Of a stretch of DNA of 64,000 nt, positions 52,255 through 60,600 are shown piece by piece. Below the pieces are notes generated by a model. It did no database searches, was not told the origin of the DNA, and saw only the letters and a list, made by a program, of their open reading frames with translations. Each line of letters opens with the position of its first letter. The first letter of the stretch is position 1. The position numbers were made by a program, and so were the translations under genes. Source of the DNA: Streptomyces sp. NBC_01485 (lineage in GTDB: Bacteria > Actinomycetota > Actinomycetes > Streptomycetales > Streptomycetaceae); the NCBI RefSeq assembly GCF_036227125.1, contig NZ_CP109435.1, positions 4,526,001-4,590,000 of the forward strand, read 5' to 3'.

Positions 52255-53277
52255 ATGCACGAGTATACGAGTACGGCGAGGGTCTGGGGGCTCAGTTGCC
52301 CAGGTTTCCCGGAAGAGGTCAGCCGGGCCCGCCGCTGGACCCGGGACATCCTGCGCAACTCCCCTTTCGCCGAAGACGCCGAACTGATCGTGAGCGAGCT
52401 CAGCGCGAACGCGATCCTCCACACCGCCAGCGGCCAGGCGTACGGCAGCTTCCACCTGGCCGTAGCCGTCTCGGCGCTGGTGGTCGCGGTCTCGGTGACG
52501 GACGACGGAGGCACGGGCACGGCCCCGAAGGCCGGCCACCAGGACCAGGACGCCGAACACGGCCGGGGTCTGGGCATGGTCAGCGCGATCGCCCACCGGG
52601 TCGTGATCCACGACAGCAACGGCGGCCGAACGGTCACCGCGGAGCTCTTCACGGACGTACGACGAGGAGGCCACCCATGCCGAGGACGGCGACCAGGCCC
52701 GGCTTCTGGTGCGAGTGCTGGACGGAAAAGATCGGCGGGCGGCAACCGCCTACGCTCTTCGGCTCCTTCGACGCCTACTCGGCAGTCGAGGCGAACAACT
52801 GGGTGGCGACGATCCTCCGCACCATCTCGCCAGCCCTCGACACGGCTGCTTCCCAAGAGGCGTGGACGCGGCTCCACGACGACCGCATCGACACGAGACG
52901 AGCCCTCTTGCGCCGGAAGCCCTGGACGGTCTCCATCACTCACGTCAGCACGCGCATCACATGGACGGTCCGACCAGCGCTCTTCCTGCCGATGGCACAC
53001 CGTCGGGCCATGGAACTTCCCTCGTGCGCGTACGACTTCAAGCCCCACAGGACCCACGCGACCGACTGAGTCACAACTTTCTCTACTGGTTCAAGGCGGC
53101 TCGCTCCGCTCCCCGCGCGCGGCCCGGCCCCCGGCCGGGCCTGCGCTCCTGCCTTCGTCCCGCTCCCCGCCCGGCCGGTGTCCGTGCCACGCTCCCAGCA
53201 GTCAGCCACCTGACGCCAGAGAAGGGTTACATCTTGGCTGGGGCGGTCGGCTCCACGGCTTTAGGCCAAGGCCGTGA
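52255..53277 (+). CDS. GHKL-type ATP-binding regulatory protein
   Basis: Residues 1-140 are an anti-sigma-factor/RsbW-like ATPase: N-box SELSANAILH, then AVSVTDDGG and the G-box GRGLGMVSAIAHRV. ATG 52255 has GAAGGAA upstream. Relatives end near this point (about ELFTDVRRGGHP); here the frame continues for 200 low-quality residues to 53277, as if the stop had mutated at the overlap with the next gene. A KorSA-like site spans the start, so it may belong to that regulon. Confidence 0.7.
   Translation: MHEYTSTARVWGLSCPGFPEEVSRARRWTRDILRNSPFAEDAELIVSELSANAILHTASGQAYGSFHLAVAVSALVVAVSVTDDGGTGTAPKAGHQDQDAEHGRGLGMVSAIAHRVVIHDSNGGRTVTAELFTDVRRGGHPCRGRRPGPASGASAGRKRSAGGNRLRSSAPSTPTRQSRRTTGWRRSSAPSRQPSTRLLPKRRGRGSTTTASTRDEPSCAGSPGRSPSLTSARASHGRSDQRSSCRWHTVGPWNFPRARTTSSPTGPTRPTESQLSLLVQGGSLRSPRAARPPAGPALLPSSRSPPGRCPCHAPSSQPPDAREGLHLGWGGRLHGFRPRP
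52677..53069 (+). CDS. Conserved element protein, function unknown
   Basis: A 130-residue protein with GAGGAGG six bases before ATG 52677. It overlaps the extended frame of the ATPase gene in another frame. Visible text: FWCECWTEKIGGRQPPTLFG, SFDAYSAVEANNWVATILRT and SITHVSTRITWTVRP. No motif I recognise. Its placement after a GHKL gene is common in Streptomyces elements, so it is probably real. Confidence 0.6.
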   Translation: MPRTATRPGFWCECWTEKIGGRQPPTLFGSFDAYSAVEANNWVATILRTISPALDTAASQEAWTRLHDDRIDTRRALLRRKPWTVSITHVSTRITWTVRPALFLPMAHRRAMELPSCAYDFKPHRTHATD

Positions 53278-53400
53278 AGTTACGGCTTCGGAGGCGCTGA
53301 CAAGTACGCGCTGATCTGCGGTGACTCAGGACGTGAGAAGCGGAGCCCCGGTAGAACTGGCAGTCGACCAAGACAGCCGTTCACAGCACCGGAGGCTCCG

Positions 53401-54330
53401 CTGTCCGATCAGTGTGTCATCACGCGTGAAATCACGGTAGCCAAGGGCTTGTTCGCCCCCGGGCACCTGGGGGAACTCACCCGGATCGTCCCGTTCGATA
53501 TGGTCGATGCGGCCCTCACCGAGACCGGCGCCGTCCAGCAGCGAATGCGGAAGATCCCCGCCCGGGTGGTGGTCTACCTGCTGCTGGCCGCCGCCCTGTT
53601 CGAGGACTGCGGCTACCTGGCCGTCTGGCGCAAACTCACCGCCGGTCTGGAGGCGATACCGGTCGCGAGGATCACCGGCACGGCGCTCTGGGGCGCCCGG
53701 GCCCGTCTCGGTGTCCGCCCCATGCGGGCCCTGTTCGACCTGTTGCGCGGGCCGGCCACGGCGATCCGTACCGTCGGCGCCCGTTTCAAGGGGCTGCTGA
53801 CCGTCGCGATCGACGGCACCTACCTCGACGTCCCCGACAGCCCGCCGCACCGGGCCCGTCTGGGCAAGAGCACCAACCAGTACGCGACCTCCGGCTACCC
53901 GCAGATCTGCCTGACCGCGCTGGTGGCCTGCGGCACCCGCGCGGTCCTGGACGCCGCCTTCGGCTCCCGGTCCAGCGGCGAGACCGTCTACGGCAAGCGG
54001 CTGATGCGCTCGCTGCACGACGGCATGATCGTGTTACTGGACCGGGGCTTCTCCGGCAATACGTTCCTGGCCGCCGTCGCCGCCACCGAGGCCGCCTTCC
54101 TCGCCCGCGTCTCGGCCGCCCGCAGACCGCCGGTCCTGGCCCGCTTCGACGACGGCTCCCACCTCTCCCGCTTCGGCGGCATCGAGGTCCGCATCATCGA
54201 GTGCGAGATCACCATCACCACCAGCCAGGGCCGCCGGACCGGCCTCTACCGACTGGCCACCAACCTCCTCGACCACCACCGATACCCCGCATCCGACCTG
54301 GTCAGCCTGTATCACGAGCGGTGGGAAGTG
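53401..54330 (+). pseudogene. IS4-family transposase, 5' part
   Basis: The N-terminal domain reads GHLGELTRIVPFDMVDAALT and the catalytic part shows VAIDGTYLDVPDS (first Asp), LLDRGFSGNTF (second Asp) and YHERWEVE near the break. A likely start is CTG 53401 with GGAGG upstream; TTG 53449 is the alternative. The reading frame leaves the transposase at the GA at 54331, where the inner element begins. Joined to the 3' part at 56861 it would read HERWEVESAYFA without loss. Confidence 0.88.
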
Positions 54331-54353
54331 GAGATGTGTCAACCACAGTGCAC

Positions 54354-56540
54354 TCATATATGCGGGTTGGCGGCGTGAACCTGGTTGTCTCGCTCTGCTT
54401 CGGGTGGGTCGGTCCAGCGTAGGCGGGTGTAGTAGCCGTGGGGGCGGTTGCGTCGTTCGCGGAGTTCGGCGAGATCGTCGGGGTCGGCTTTGATGATCCA
54501 CCGCCTGGGCGGTTCGGCTTGTCGGCGTGAGGTGACCCAGTCGCGTTGAATCCAGGTGTAGAGAGTGATGGCGGGCATGTCCAGGGCGCGGGCGAGGTCC
54601 GCGAGCCACCATTCGTGTTCGCCGGGGGCGTCAGGACTGGTGGGGGCCTGGTCCGGTTGTGGGGTGGTGGTGTGGCAGCCGAGGCGTCGCAGCAGGTTGC
54701 CGATGCCGGCCGGGCCGAAGTGCTCGTTGCGTTTGGGAGGGCGGAAGCCCTCGGCGTCGACCTGGCGGGCGATCTGCGTGGGAGTCCTGCCGGCCGCGTG
54801 CAGGGCCCTCAGCCGCTCGACCAGCTGGGGGTAGTAGCTGAGCTGGTCCAGTCGGGCGACCGGGCGCACGGATTCGCCGCTGCTGGTGCGGCCGCCGGCC
54901 CAGGTGATGGTGACCGTGACGCGTTCGCTGGTGCCCAGCACGGTGAGCGTGATGTCCTCGACGAGCGCGCGGACGATCTGTTTGCGGTCCTTGTCCGTCG
55001 TGGTGGGAGCCGTCCACAAGCCCGGGATGTCCTGGGCGAGGGTGGCAATGGTGTGGCGCTCGGCATCGGTGAGGATGCGCGGGCGGGCGGCGAGGACGCG
55101 GTCGTGCTCCTCGGTCAAATGCTGCTGATCGGCCAGGGCCTGTTCCCAGTCCTTCTCCAACTGCCGTACCACCAGGCGGTTCTCCGGTTCGGCCAGGCGG
55201 TAGCAGCGGCGGGCCCGGTCCACGGTGATCGCGGCGCGTTCCAGGCGCTGGGCCCAGATCTGTTCCAGGGCGGCCCGGTCGGCCTGCACCTGCTCGGCCG
55301 CCCGCAGCGAGACCTCTATCGCGGCCGGCGCCAGGGCCTGGAGCACGGCGGCGGTCACGAAAGCGTCGATGCAGGCCCCGGACAGGGACTGGCAGGGTGC
55401 GGCGGCGCCGTAGTCGCCGGCCAGGCGCGCGCAGCGGTACTCGGGCACCGTTCCCCTCTCGCGCACGTGGTAGCCCACCGCCATCCTGCGTCCGCACAGA
55501 CCGCACCGGGCCAGGCCCGACAGCAGCGCGGAGCCGGCCCGGGGCGAGCCGCGGGCGTCGGAGCGCGAGGCATTGGCGGCCAACTGGGCCAGGTTGGCCC
55601 GGTAGTGGTCCTCGGTGATGTAGGCGGGCAGGATCCCGGGGATGAAAACCAGCCAGTCGTCCTCGGCCCGCACCACCCGTCCGGTGCTCGGCCTGCCCGG
55701 CTGCTGGCGGCGGGCCTCGACCCGCCGCCGCCCGTAAGCGTAGATTCCCGCGTAGACGGGGCTGTGCAGCATGCACTGCAACGTCATCCGGTTCGGGCGG
55801 CGCCACTCCAGCTCGCCCTTGTCCGGACCGCCCCGCAGCCGGACCCCCAGCTCGACGCCGTGGTCGACCAGCCAGCGCAGCACCGCGTGCAAGGTGGTGA
55901 GCTCGGCGAACTTGGCGAAGACCAGCCGCACCACCGTCTGGACCTGCTCGTCCGGGTCGAGCACGGCCTCGCCCGAGGGACGGCGCAGGTAGCCGATCGG
56001 CAGCGGCACGGCCAGCTCGCCGCGGCGGGCCTTGTTCAACCGCCCGGCCTGCATCCGCTGCTTGATCAGGTGGAGTTCCGCCTCCGCCAGCGTCCCCTTG
56101 AGACCCAGCAGCAACCTGTCGTTGTACTCGCCGGGGTCGTAGACGCCATCGGTGTCGGCCAGCAACGCCCCGGAGATCGCGCACAACTCCATGAGCTGGT
56201 ACCAGTCCCGGCCCGCGCGGGCCAGCCGCGACATCTCGATGCCCAGCACCAGGCCGACGTGGTCCATCCCGATCTCGGTGACCAGCCGCTGGAACCCGGT
56301 GCGGGCCACCGCGCTGGAACCGGACTTGCCCAGGTCCTCATCGATGACCATGACCCGATCGGCCGACCAGCCCAGCGCGACCGCCCGGTCCACCAGGGCG
56401 TACTGCAGCCGGGTCGACTCCTGATGGTCCAGAACCTGCTGCCGGGAGGACTGCCGAATGTAGATCACCGCGAGTCTGGCGATCGCCCGGTCCGTCACCT
56501 TGCTCCGCGAGACCTGCTCCCACGGCATCAACGCCGTCAT
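54354..56540 (-). CDS. Large serine recombinase
   Basis: A 728-residue site-specific recombinase. The catalytic domain has LAVIYIRQSSRQQ with Ser31 as the expected nucleophile, then EMSRLARAGRDW and the helix E arginines. The recombinase domain follows (RRPSGEAVLDPDEQ, MTLQCMLHSPVYAGIYAYG). A zinc ribbon is visible (LARCGLCGRRM...YRCARLAG...PCQSLSG), then a coiled-coil region and a C-terminal helix-turn-helix (LARALDMPAITLYTWIQRDWV). The start overlaps the small upstream frame by ATGA. It would act as integrase and excisionase of this element. Confidence 0.93.
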   Translation of the reverse strand: MTALMPWEQVSRSKVTDRAIARLAVIYIRQSSRQQVLDHQESTRLQYALVDRAVALGWSADRVMVIDEDLGKSGSSAVARTGFQRLVTEIGMDHVGLVLGIEMSRLARAGRDWYQLMELCAISGALLADTDGVYDPGEYNDRLLLGLKGTLAEAELHLIKQRMQAGRLNKARRGELAVPLPIGYLRRPSGEAVLDPDEQVQTVVRLVFAKFAELTTLHAVLRWLVDHGVELGVRLRGGPDKGELEWRRPNRMTLQCMLHSPVYAGIYAYGRRRVEARRQQPGRPSTGRVVRAEDDWLVFIPGILPAYITEDHYRANLAQLAANASRSDARGSPRAGSALLSGLARCGLCGRRMAVGYHVRERGTVPEYRCARLAGDYGAAAPCQSLSGACIDAFVTAAVLQALAPAAIEVSLRAAEQVQADRAALEQIWAQRLERAAITVDRARRCYRLAEPENRLVVRQLEKDWEQALADQQHLTEEHDRVLAARPRILTDAERHTIATLAQDIPGLWTAPTTTDKDRKQIVRALVEDITLTVLGTSERVTVTITWAGGRTSSGESVRPVARLDQLSYYPQLVERLRALHAAGRTPTQIARQVDAEGFRPPKRNEHFGPAGIGNLLRRLGCHTTTPQPDQAPTSPDAPGEHEWWLADLARALDMPAITLYTWIQRDWVTSRRQAEPPRRWIIKADPDDLAELRERRNRPHGYYTRLRWTDPPEAERDNQVHAANPHI

Positions 56541-56837
56541 GACAGCACCGCCTCACCGCTCGCGCCAGTCGCCGGCGGGATCGCGGCCAGCCTCCGGGCC
56601 GCCAGCACCACCAGCCACCGCACCGCCACCTGGCGATTCACCTGCGGCAGCAGCGTCCACGTCTCCTCGCCCGGCACCTGCCGGGCCTGGCTCTGGGGCA
56701 GCCGCCCCCTGCGTCGTCCACGACGACTCGCCTTCCATCCCACGAACTCGGGCCCGCAGCCGTTCGACCAGCTCGACCAGCCGCAACAGACCCTCACGTG
56801 CGATTATCGGCGCTTCACCCTCCTGATGGCTATTCAT
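56537..56837 (-). pseudogene. Small helper gene of the serine recombinase element, frame-broken
   Basis: From ATG 56837 the frame gives MNSHQEGEAPIIAREGLLRL and VELVERLRARVRGMEGES, a plausible helix, then turns into Ala/Gly-rich sequence and stops at 56553. In the next frame, LLPQVNRQVAVRWLVVLAAR is plausible and ends in ATGA overlap with the recombinase. A frameshift near the G-run at about 56695-56710 would join the two. Either a mutation, a sequencing error or programmed shifting. Confidence 0.5.
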
Positions 56838-56860
56838 AAGTGCAGTGTGCTTGGGTGATT

Positions 56861-57295
56861 GAATCCGCCTACTTCGCGATCAAGAAAACGATGCTGGGCC
56901 GCCGGGTCCTGCGCTCCAAGACCTGGGCCGGCATCACCCAGGAGGTCTACGCCCTGCTGAGCGCTTACCAGGTCCTGCGGATCGCGATCGCCGACGCCAC
57001 CGGGACCACACCCGCAGCCGACCCGGACAGAGCCAGCTTCAGCGTCGCGCTCCGATGCGCCCGCGACCAGATCATCCAGGCCGCGGGCATCATCGCCGAC
57101 ACCGTGATCGACCTCGTCGGAACGATCGGACGGGCCGTCCTGGACCAGCTCATGCCCGCCCGCCGCCTCCGCATCAGCCCCCGCGCAGTGAAACGACCTC
57201 TGTCCCGATACGCACACAAAAGCCTCAAGGTCGACCGACGCACCTACAAAGCCACCCTCAGCATCAACATCTTGACGCCGACGATCAGCCCGTAA
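56861..57295 (+). pseudogene. IS4-family transposase, 3' part
   Basis: Starts as ESAYFAIKKTMLGRRVLRSK and continues WAGITQEVYALLSAYQVLRI, the C-terminal region of the transposase including the essential Glu of the DDE set in the SAYFAIK segment. Stop at 57293-57295 just before the right inverted repeat. Confidence 0.88.
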
Positions 57296-57572
57296 CTTCA
57301 CGGCCTTGGGCTTTAGGCAGCCACTTTGGCGCGAGCCTCGAAGATCACGGCCCCAACGTCGCGCCGTACCGGGCAGGTCCACAGACTGCCCCCGGAGCTG
57401 CTTCGGCGCGAGTGATCATGGCCCCGTAAGCTTCCGGCGCGTCCCAAAAGCTGCTTCGCCGACATGGTTTTGAGGCTCCTCACTTCCCGACCACGCCGCA
57501 TCGCATTCTCAAGTTCTCCTCAGAGAATTGATCATTTGATTGTCCTGTACATGCCCTAACCCTAGTGTTCAA

Positions 57573-58253
57573 GTGCTCGATCGCCACGGGGGCGGTCCAC
57601 CGGAAAGGTGTCACATAGGCATCGGTTCACGGCGCGCTGCGACCGGCGCTGCTACTGCTTTGCTTCTCTGCTTCGTGACTGCGGGTTCTGCTTCCGCCGA
57701 AGAGTTGCCGACCGGCGCCAACAGTGCGATATCCGCTGACCAAACGACGGACATCAACGACAGACAGGTCTGGGAGGACGCCACCGATCGGCCAGTCTCC
57801 GAGAAGGTGCCGTCCCTGTGTGACACACCGTCCACGTGGTACACCATCACGTCAAAGACGGCTTACCACGTTCCTTCTTGGTGGAACGGCACCAAGTACA
57901 AGGACGGTCCGGGTGGCACCATATCCGTGTCCGTTACCAAGACCGGCACCATTTCTGCCGAATTCTCAGCCAGCGGGGAGTGGTCGGCCGGGGCAATCCT
58001 CGCGAAGGCCAAGACCACCATCAGCATCAAGATCGGTGCCAGTGTCTCGGTCGCCATCGGTCACAACTACTCCCATGACATCGCCCGGAACAAGTACGGC
58101 CATCTGCAGTACGGCTCTTGGGGGTACAAGGTGACCTGGAAGCGGTACCGTTCCGCTGGCGGGAGCAGCTGTGGGGGCGTTGAGATCGCTCATGGGTCTG
58201 CGACGCTGCCCACGTCCGAGACTGGCTGGAAGTACTGGGAAACTTCGGCATGA
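57573..58253 (+). CDS. Secreted protein, function unknown
   Basis: About 226 residues from GTG 57573; the start is uncertain because no good ribosome site is visible. The signal segment is RRAATGAATALLLCFVTAGS followed by ASAEELP. The mature part is beta-rich with alternating Thr/Ser/Val (ISVSVTKTGTISAEFSASGE, KTTISIKIGASVSVAIGHNY) and ends in KYGHLQYGSWGYKVTWKRY. The pattern resembles a group of secreted actinobacterial proteins of unknown role, with strands reminiscent of pore-forming proteins. It overlaps the lipoprotein gene by ATGA. Confidence 0.65.
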   Translation: MLDRHGGGPPERCHIGIGSRRAATGAATALLLCFVTAGSASAEELPTGANSAISADQTTDINDRQVWEDATDRPVSEKVPSLCDTPSTWYTITSKTAYHVPSWWNGTKYKDGPGGTISVSVTKTGTISAEFSASGEWSAGAILAKAKTTISIKIGASVSVAIGHNYSHDIARNKYGHLQYGSWGYKVTWKRYRSAGGSSCGGVEIAHGSATLPTSETGWKYWETSA

Positions 58254-58738
58254 CCTATTCGAGCCCGCGAGCATGGCTCGCCGGATGCGCCGTGGCGGCA
58301 TCCATATTCATGGTCACCTCGTGCACGTCCGGCAGCGCCGACGGTAATGCCTCCAAAGATCACTCGCCGCCTGCTGCGAGTGGTTCTCAGGCGGTAACAG
58401 GGGCGTCAGAGAAGAAGCTGACTGAGCAGGCTCAAGCGGCCCTGGCCGCCGTACACAACGGGAAGATGGTCGAGGCCGGCGCGGAGCGGGTCACCGACGG
58501 CATCCACACCGAGCCGAGCCTGAGCGAAGGCAAGGCCTACAGACTCAACCTGGTCTGCGTTGGTAACGGCAGTGCGCAGTTGACTTTCACACCGGCAAGC
58601 ACAGGCACAGAGGCCAAGGTGCCGTGCGATCAGTCAGTGGTCCAGCAGCGGATCACCGTGCACAAGTCGGTACGCATCGATATCGACGGCGCCAAGGGGT
58701 CAACCGGCGTGATCGCCTGGCGGATCGACGCCATCTGA
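58250..58738 (+). CDS. Lipoprotein coupled to the secreted protein
   Basis: A 162-residue lipoprotein: signal AWLAGCAVAASIFMVTSC with Cys at about residue 25 as the lipidation site. The mature domain shows YRLNLVCVGNGSAQLTFTPA, and KVPCDQSVVQQRITV, so two further cysteines could form a disulfide. The ATG overlaps the stop of the secreted protein gene, so the pair is produced together. A toxin/immunity relation is possible but unproven. Confidence 0.75.
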   Translation: MTYSSPRAWLAGCAVAASIFMVTSCTSGSADGNASKDHSPPAASGSQAVTGASEKKLTEQAQAALAAVHNGKMVEAGAERVTDGIHTEPSLSEGKAYRLNLVCVGNGSAQLTFTPASTGTEAKVPCDQSVVQQRITVHKSVRIDIDGAKGSTGVIAWRIDAI

Positions 58739-59170
58739 TCTGGGAATACGAGCGCCCCCAGCACGGCTGCTGGGGCCCTCAAGTCCGTACGGCAGCAAAG
58801 TACAGCAACAACCTCAGCGACCGGCCCTGACCAGCCGCGTCCTCGTATGACCCTCAATGGCCGATCTCTGTGGAGCTACGGATCAGAAGGTTGTAAGGAT
58901 CCTGGGCCCGACACCAGCGTCTGACACCAACAAGCCCGCACAGCGGCGGTCAGCGCCGAACCTCAACGGACGGTCAGCCGAGGACCCCGACCAGATGACC
59001 GAAGTCGTCGCCCCCCTGATCGACCTGATAAGGATGAGGCCCGATCTCAAACTCTGTGTCCAGTGCGGCCGCCGTCCCTCAGCCGGTGGACGGCGCCCGC
59101 TGACTCAACTCGGCCTCGGTTACTGTCTGGAGGCCCGAGAGCCGGGCGCCATGAAGGGGAGGCCGCCGCC

Positions 59171-59476
59171 GTGTCGATGAGTGAGAACTTCGCCAAGCTC
59201 TTCAAGAGGACGGCCAAGACTCCTGACGGCGACCCGTTCGCGGTACAACGCCCGTGCCCATGCTCGCCGGCATGGCCCGGCTTGGAGACGACGGCGAACG
59301 GGCACATGCTCCCGGCTCAGCCCTCCAGCCACTACAGCGTTCTCACGAACCCCGCGGTCGGTCCGTTCATCGCGCGCTGCACTGGTTGTCACGCTCACTA
59401 TCCCCACCCTTGGGTGATCCCGCAGGGCGCGCCGATGCCTTTCGACTGGGCTCGTGAGGCTCCGCCAACCGTGTGA
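59171..59476 (+). CDS. Small Cys-rich protein, function unknown
   Basis: A 101-residue protein from GTG 59171 with GGGGAGG eight bases upstream. It has CPCSP and CTGC motifs (about residues 33-35 and 76-79) that could bind zinc. Other text: ENFAKLFKRTAKTPDGDPFA and PHPWVIPQGAPMPFDW. I recognise no family. It is followed by a convergent SUKH gene. Confidence 0.5.
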   Translation: MSMSENFAKLFKRTAKTPDGDPFAVQRPCPCSPAWPGLETTANGHMLPAQPSSHYSVLTNPAVGPFIARCTGCHAHYPHPWVIPQGAPMPFDWAREAPPTV

Positions 59477-59578
59477 GCGCCACGCAGGCCCAGCGTGCGC
59501 AGGCGGCGTCCTGACTCATGAACGGCCGCAGCTTCCCAAGCTGAGGGCGCCCGCCGTACTCGCAGGCTCCCCGAGGAG

Positions 59579-60181
59579 TCAGGGCAAGTCCTTCCAGAAG
59601 GGGACCGTCGCTCGCGGGTTCCAGCTCTCGTCGACCTCGCCCCGAGCCTCGTCGAACTCCTGGTGCATGTAGTCGACCAGGTCCAGGCCGTAATAGATGA
59701 CGTCGGTCTGCCACACCGAGAGCACTGGGTGCCCGAAGCTTCCCCGGCCGGCCGGCAGGTATCGGTGGGCATACACGGGCACCAGTACCGGCACCTCCGC
59801 CAGCTGATGCCGCGCTGTTGCCAGTGCCAGCGTCCCATCAGCTGGACGCTCATCCCAGCTCTCGTGCCAGAACCCGTTGTGCTCAACGTCGAACAGAACC
59901 CCCTCGACCGGCCCGTCGAGCTGTCGACGCAAGCTGTCCAGGTCACCGCCCCGCCACTCAGGCCAGGGCCTGGACCAGGTCTGCCCTTCCTCAGGAGGGA
60001 TGTTGATCGGGAGCCCGGCCGCAAGGAATGCTCGGTGATCGTCCGCGAACTCGAAGCCGTACTCGCGCTCGATGCGCGTGAACTCGGCCTCCGTCAGCCC
60101 CGCCTCGAACTCATAGAGGCCTGTCTTTACCAGGCGATGTGCGGCCTCCGCACCCAGGCGTACTCCCTCATTGCTGATCAC
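59579..60181 (-). CDS. SUKH (SMI1/KNR4) family protein
   Basis: A 200-residue cytoplasmic protein. The N-terminal LTEAEFTRIEREYGFEFADD and HRAFLAAGLP are the standard start of SMI1/KNR4 proteins, and VPVYAHRYLPAGRGSFGHPV with VWQTDVIYYGLDL complete the fold. In bacteria many SUKH proteins are immunity factors against polymorphic toxins. No toxin gene lies next to it, so it may be an orphan immunity gene at the element end. Confidence 0.8.
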   Translation of the reverse strand: MISNEGVRLGAEAAHRLVKTGLYEFEAGLTEAEFTRIEREYGFEFADDHRAFLAAGLPINIPPEEGQTWSRPWPEWRGGDLDSLRRQLDGPVEGVLFDVEHNGFWHESWDERPADGTLALATARHQLAEVPVLVPVYAHRYLPAGRGSFGHPVLSVWQTDVIYYGLDLVDYMHQEFDEARGEVDESWNPRATVPFWKDLP

Positions 60182-60232
60182 CGCCGCACGCTAGCGCTGA
60201 CCGCAGCCAACCGTCTTAGTTATGCGCAGGCT

Positions 60233-60252
60233 CCGTCTCAGTTTCCGTCTCA
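60233..60252. repeat. Arm-type repeat, element 2 right end
   Basis: CCGTCTCAGTTTCCGTCTCA, identical over 20 bases to 49746-49765. It lies 117 bases left of att copy 3. Confidence 0.6.
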
Positions 60253-60369
60253 TTCAGCCCCGTTCACGGCCGTTCAGACCGGACCAGGAGCCGGGTGCGC
60301 CCCACCGGCCAACCGTCCATGAACGCAGGTGAACACCCCTGCACAATGCCCGAGGCCCCACCACCACAG

Positions 60370-60423
60370 TTGGAAAGCGTGTTGGGGGCAACCCCTCACG
60401 AGTTCGAATCTCGTATCCTCCGC
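60370..60423 (+). repeat. att copy 3 (right end of element 2)
   Basis: The 54-bp tRNA-Ser core, identical to copies 1 and 2, but with a different right flank (AACCGCCTGAACAGG). The flank holds another hairpin terminator (60446-60477) and an arm-like repeat at 60491. Confidence 0.92.
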
Positions 60424-60445
60424 AACCGCCTGAACAGGCGAAACG

Positions 60446-60477
60446 AAGAGCCGGGCCGCAATTGCGGCCCGGCTCTT
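60446..60477 (+). terminator. Hairpin after att copy 3
   Basis: Perfect 14-bp stem AAGAGCCGGGCCGC with loop AATT. It would be the original tRNA-Ser terminator or that of an older element. Confidence 0.75.
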
Positions 60478-60490
60478 CGGTGTGCGTCGG

Positions 60491-60506
60491 TTGCAGTTTT
60501 GGTTGC
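60491..60506. repeat. Arm-type repeat to the right of att copy 3
   Basis: TTGCAGTTTTGGTTGC, close to the element 1 repeats at 21705 and 49517. It lies outside element 2 and suggests an older insertion at the same tRNA. Confidence 0.5.
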
Positions 60507-60600
60507 GCTTACAGGTGACATTCAGGATATATCGACAAGCAGGCAGGCGCACGCCCCGCGCCCCCCGGCGGGCAGTCGGCATCAACCTGCACTGCGGGGC

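Larger units (their letters stand above)
54333..56860. mobile_element. Serine-recombinase element inserted in the IS4-type transposase gene
   Basis: The insert lies between two GA dinucleotides (54331-54332 and 56861-56862). Removing one copy restores the transposase frame exactly. Just inside the ends are imperfect inverted sequences: ACCACAGTGCACTCATA on the left and, reversed, AGCACACTGCACTTATG on the right. A 2-bp core with inverted flanks is typical of large serine recombinase sites. It carries the recombinase and one small upstream frame only. Confidence 0.85.
53266..57309. mobile_element. IS4-type insertion sequence, split by a second element
   Basis: Terminal inverted repeats CCAAGGCCGTGAAGTTACGG are perfect over 20 bp (53266-53285 and 57290-57309). 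Flanking GCTTTAGG occurs at 53258-53265 and 57310-57317, an 8-bp target duplication. Without the inner 2530-bp insertion it would be 1.5 kb. The single transposase gene is broken in two (53401-54330 and 56861-57295). Confidence 0.88.
49684..60423. mobile_element. Element 2: decayed pSAM2-like integrated element
   Basis: Bounded by att copies 2 and 3 (10.7 kb). Inside both ends lies the repeat CCGTCTCAGTTTCCGTCTCA (49746 and 60233), different from the arm repeats of element 1. The left module (truncated integrase, RepSA-like tail, KorSA-type GntR, Pif-like Nudix) is that of an actinomycete integrative and conjugative element. No complete integrase or transfer gene remains, so it is probably immobile on its own. 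Confidence 0.78.

Noticed and set aside
54546..56858. 770-codon open frame opposite the serine recombinase
   Set aside because: Antisense shadow; the minus strand holds a full recombinase with all motifs.
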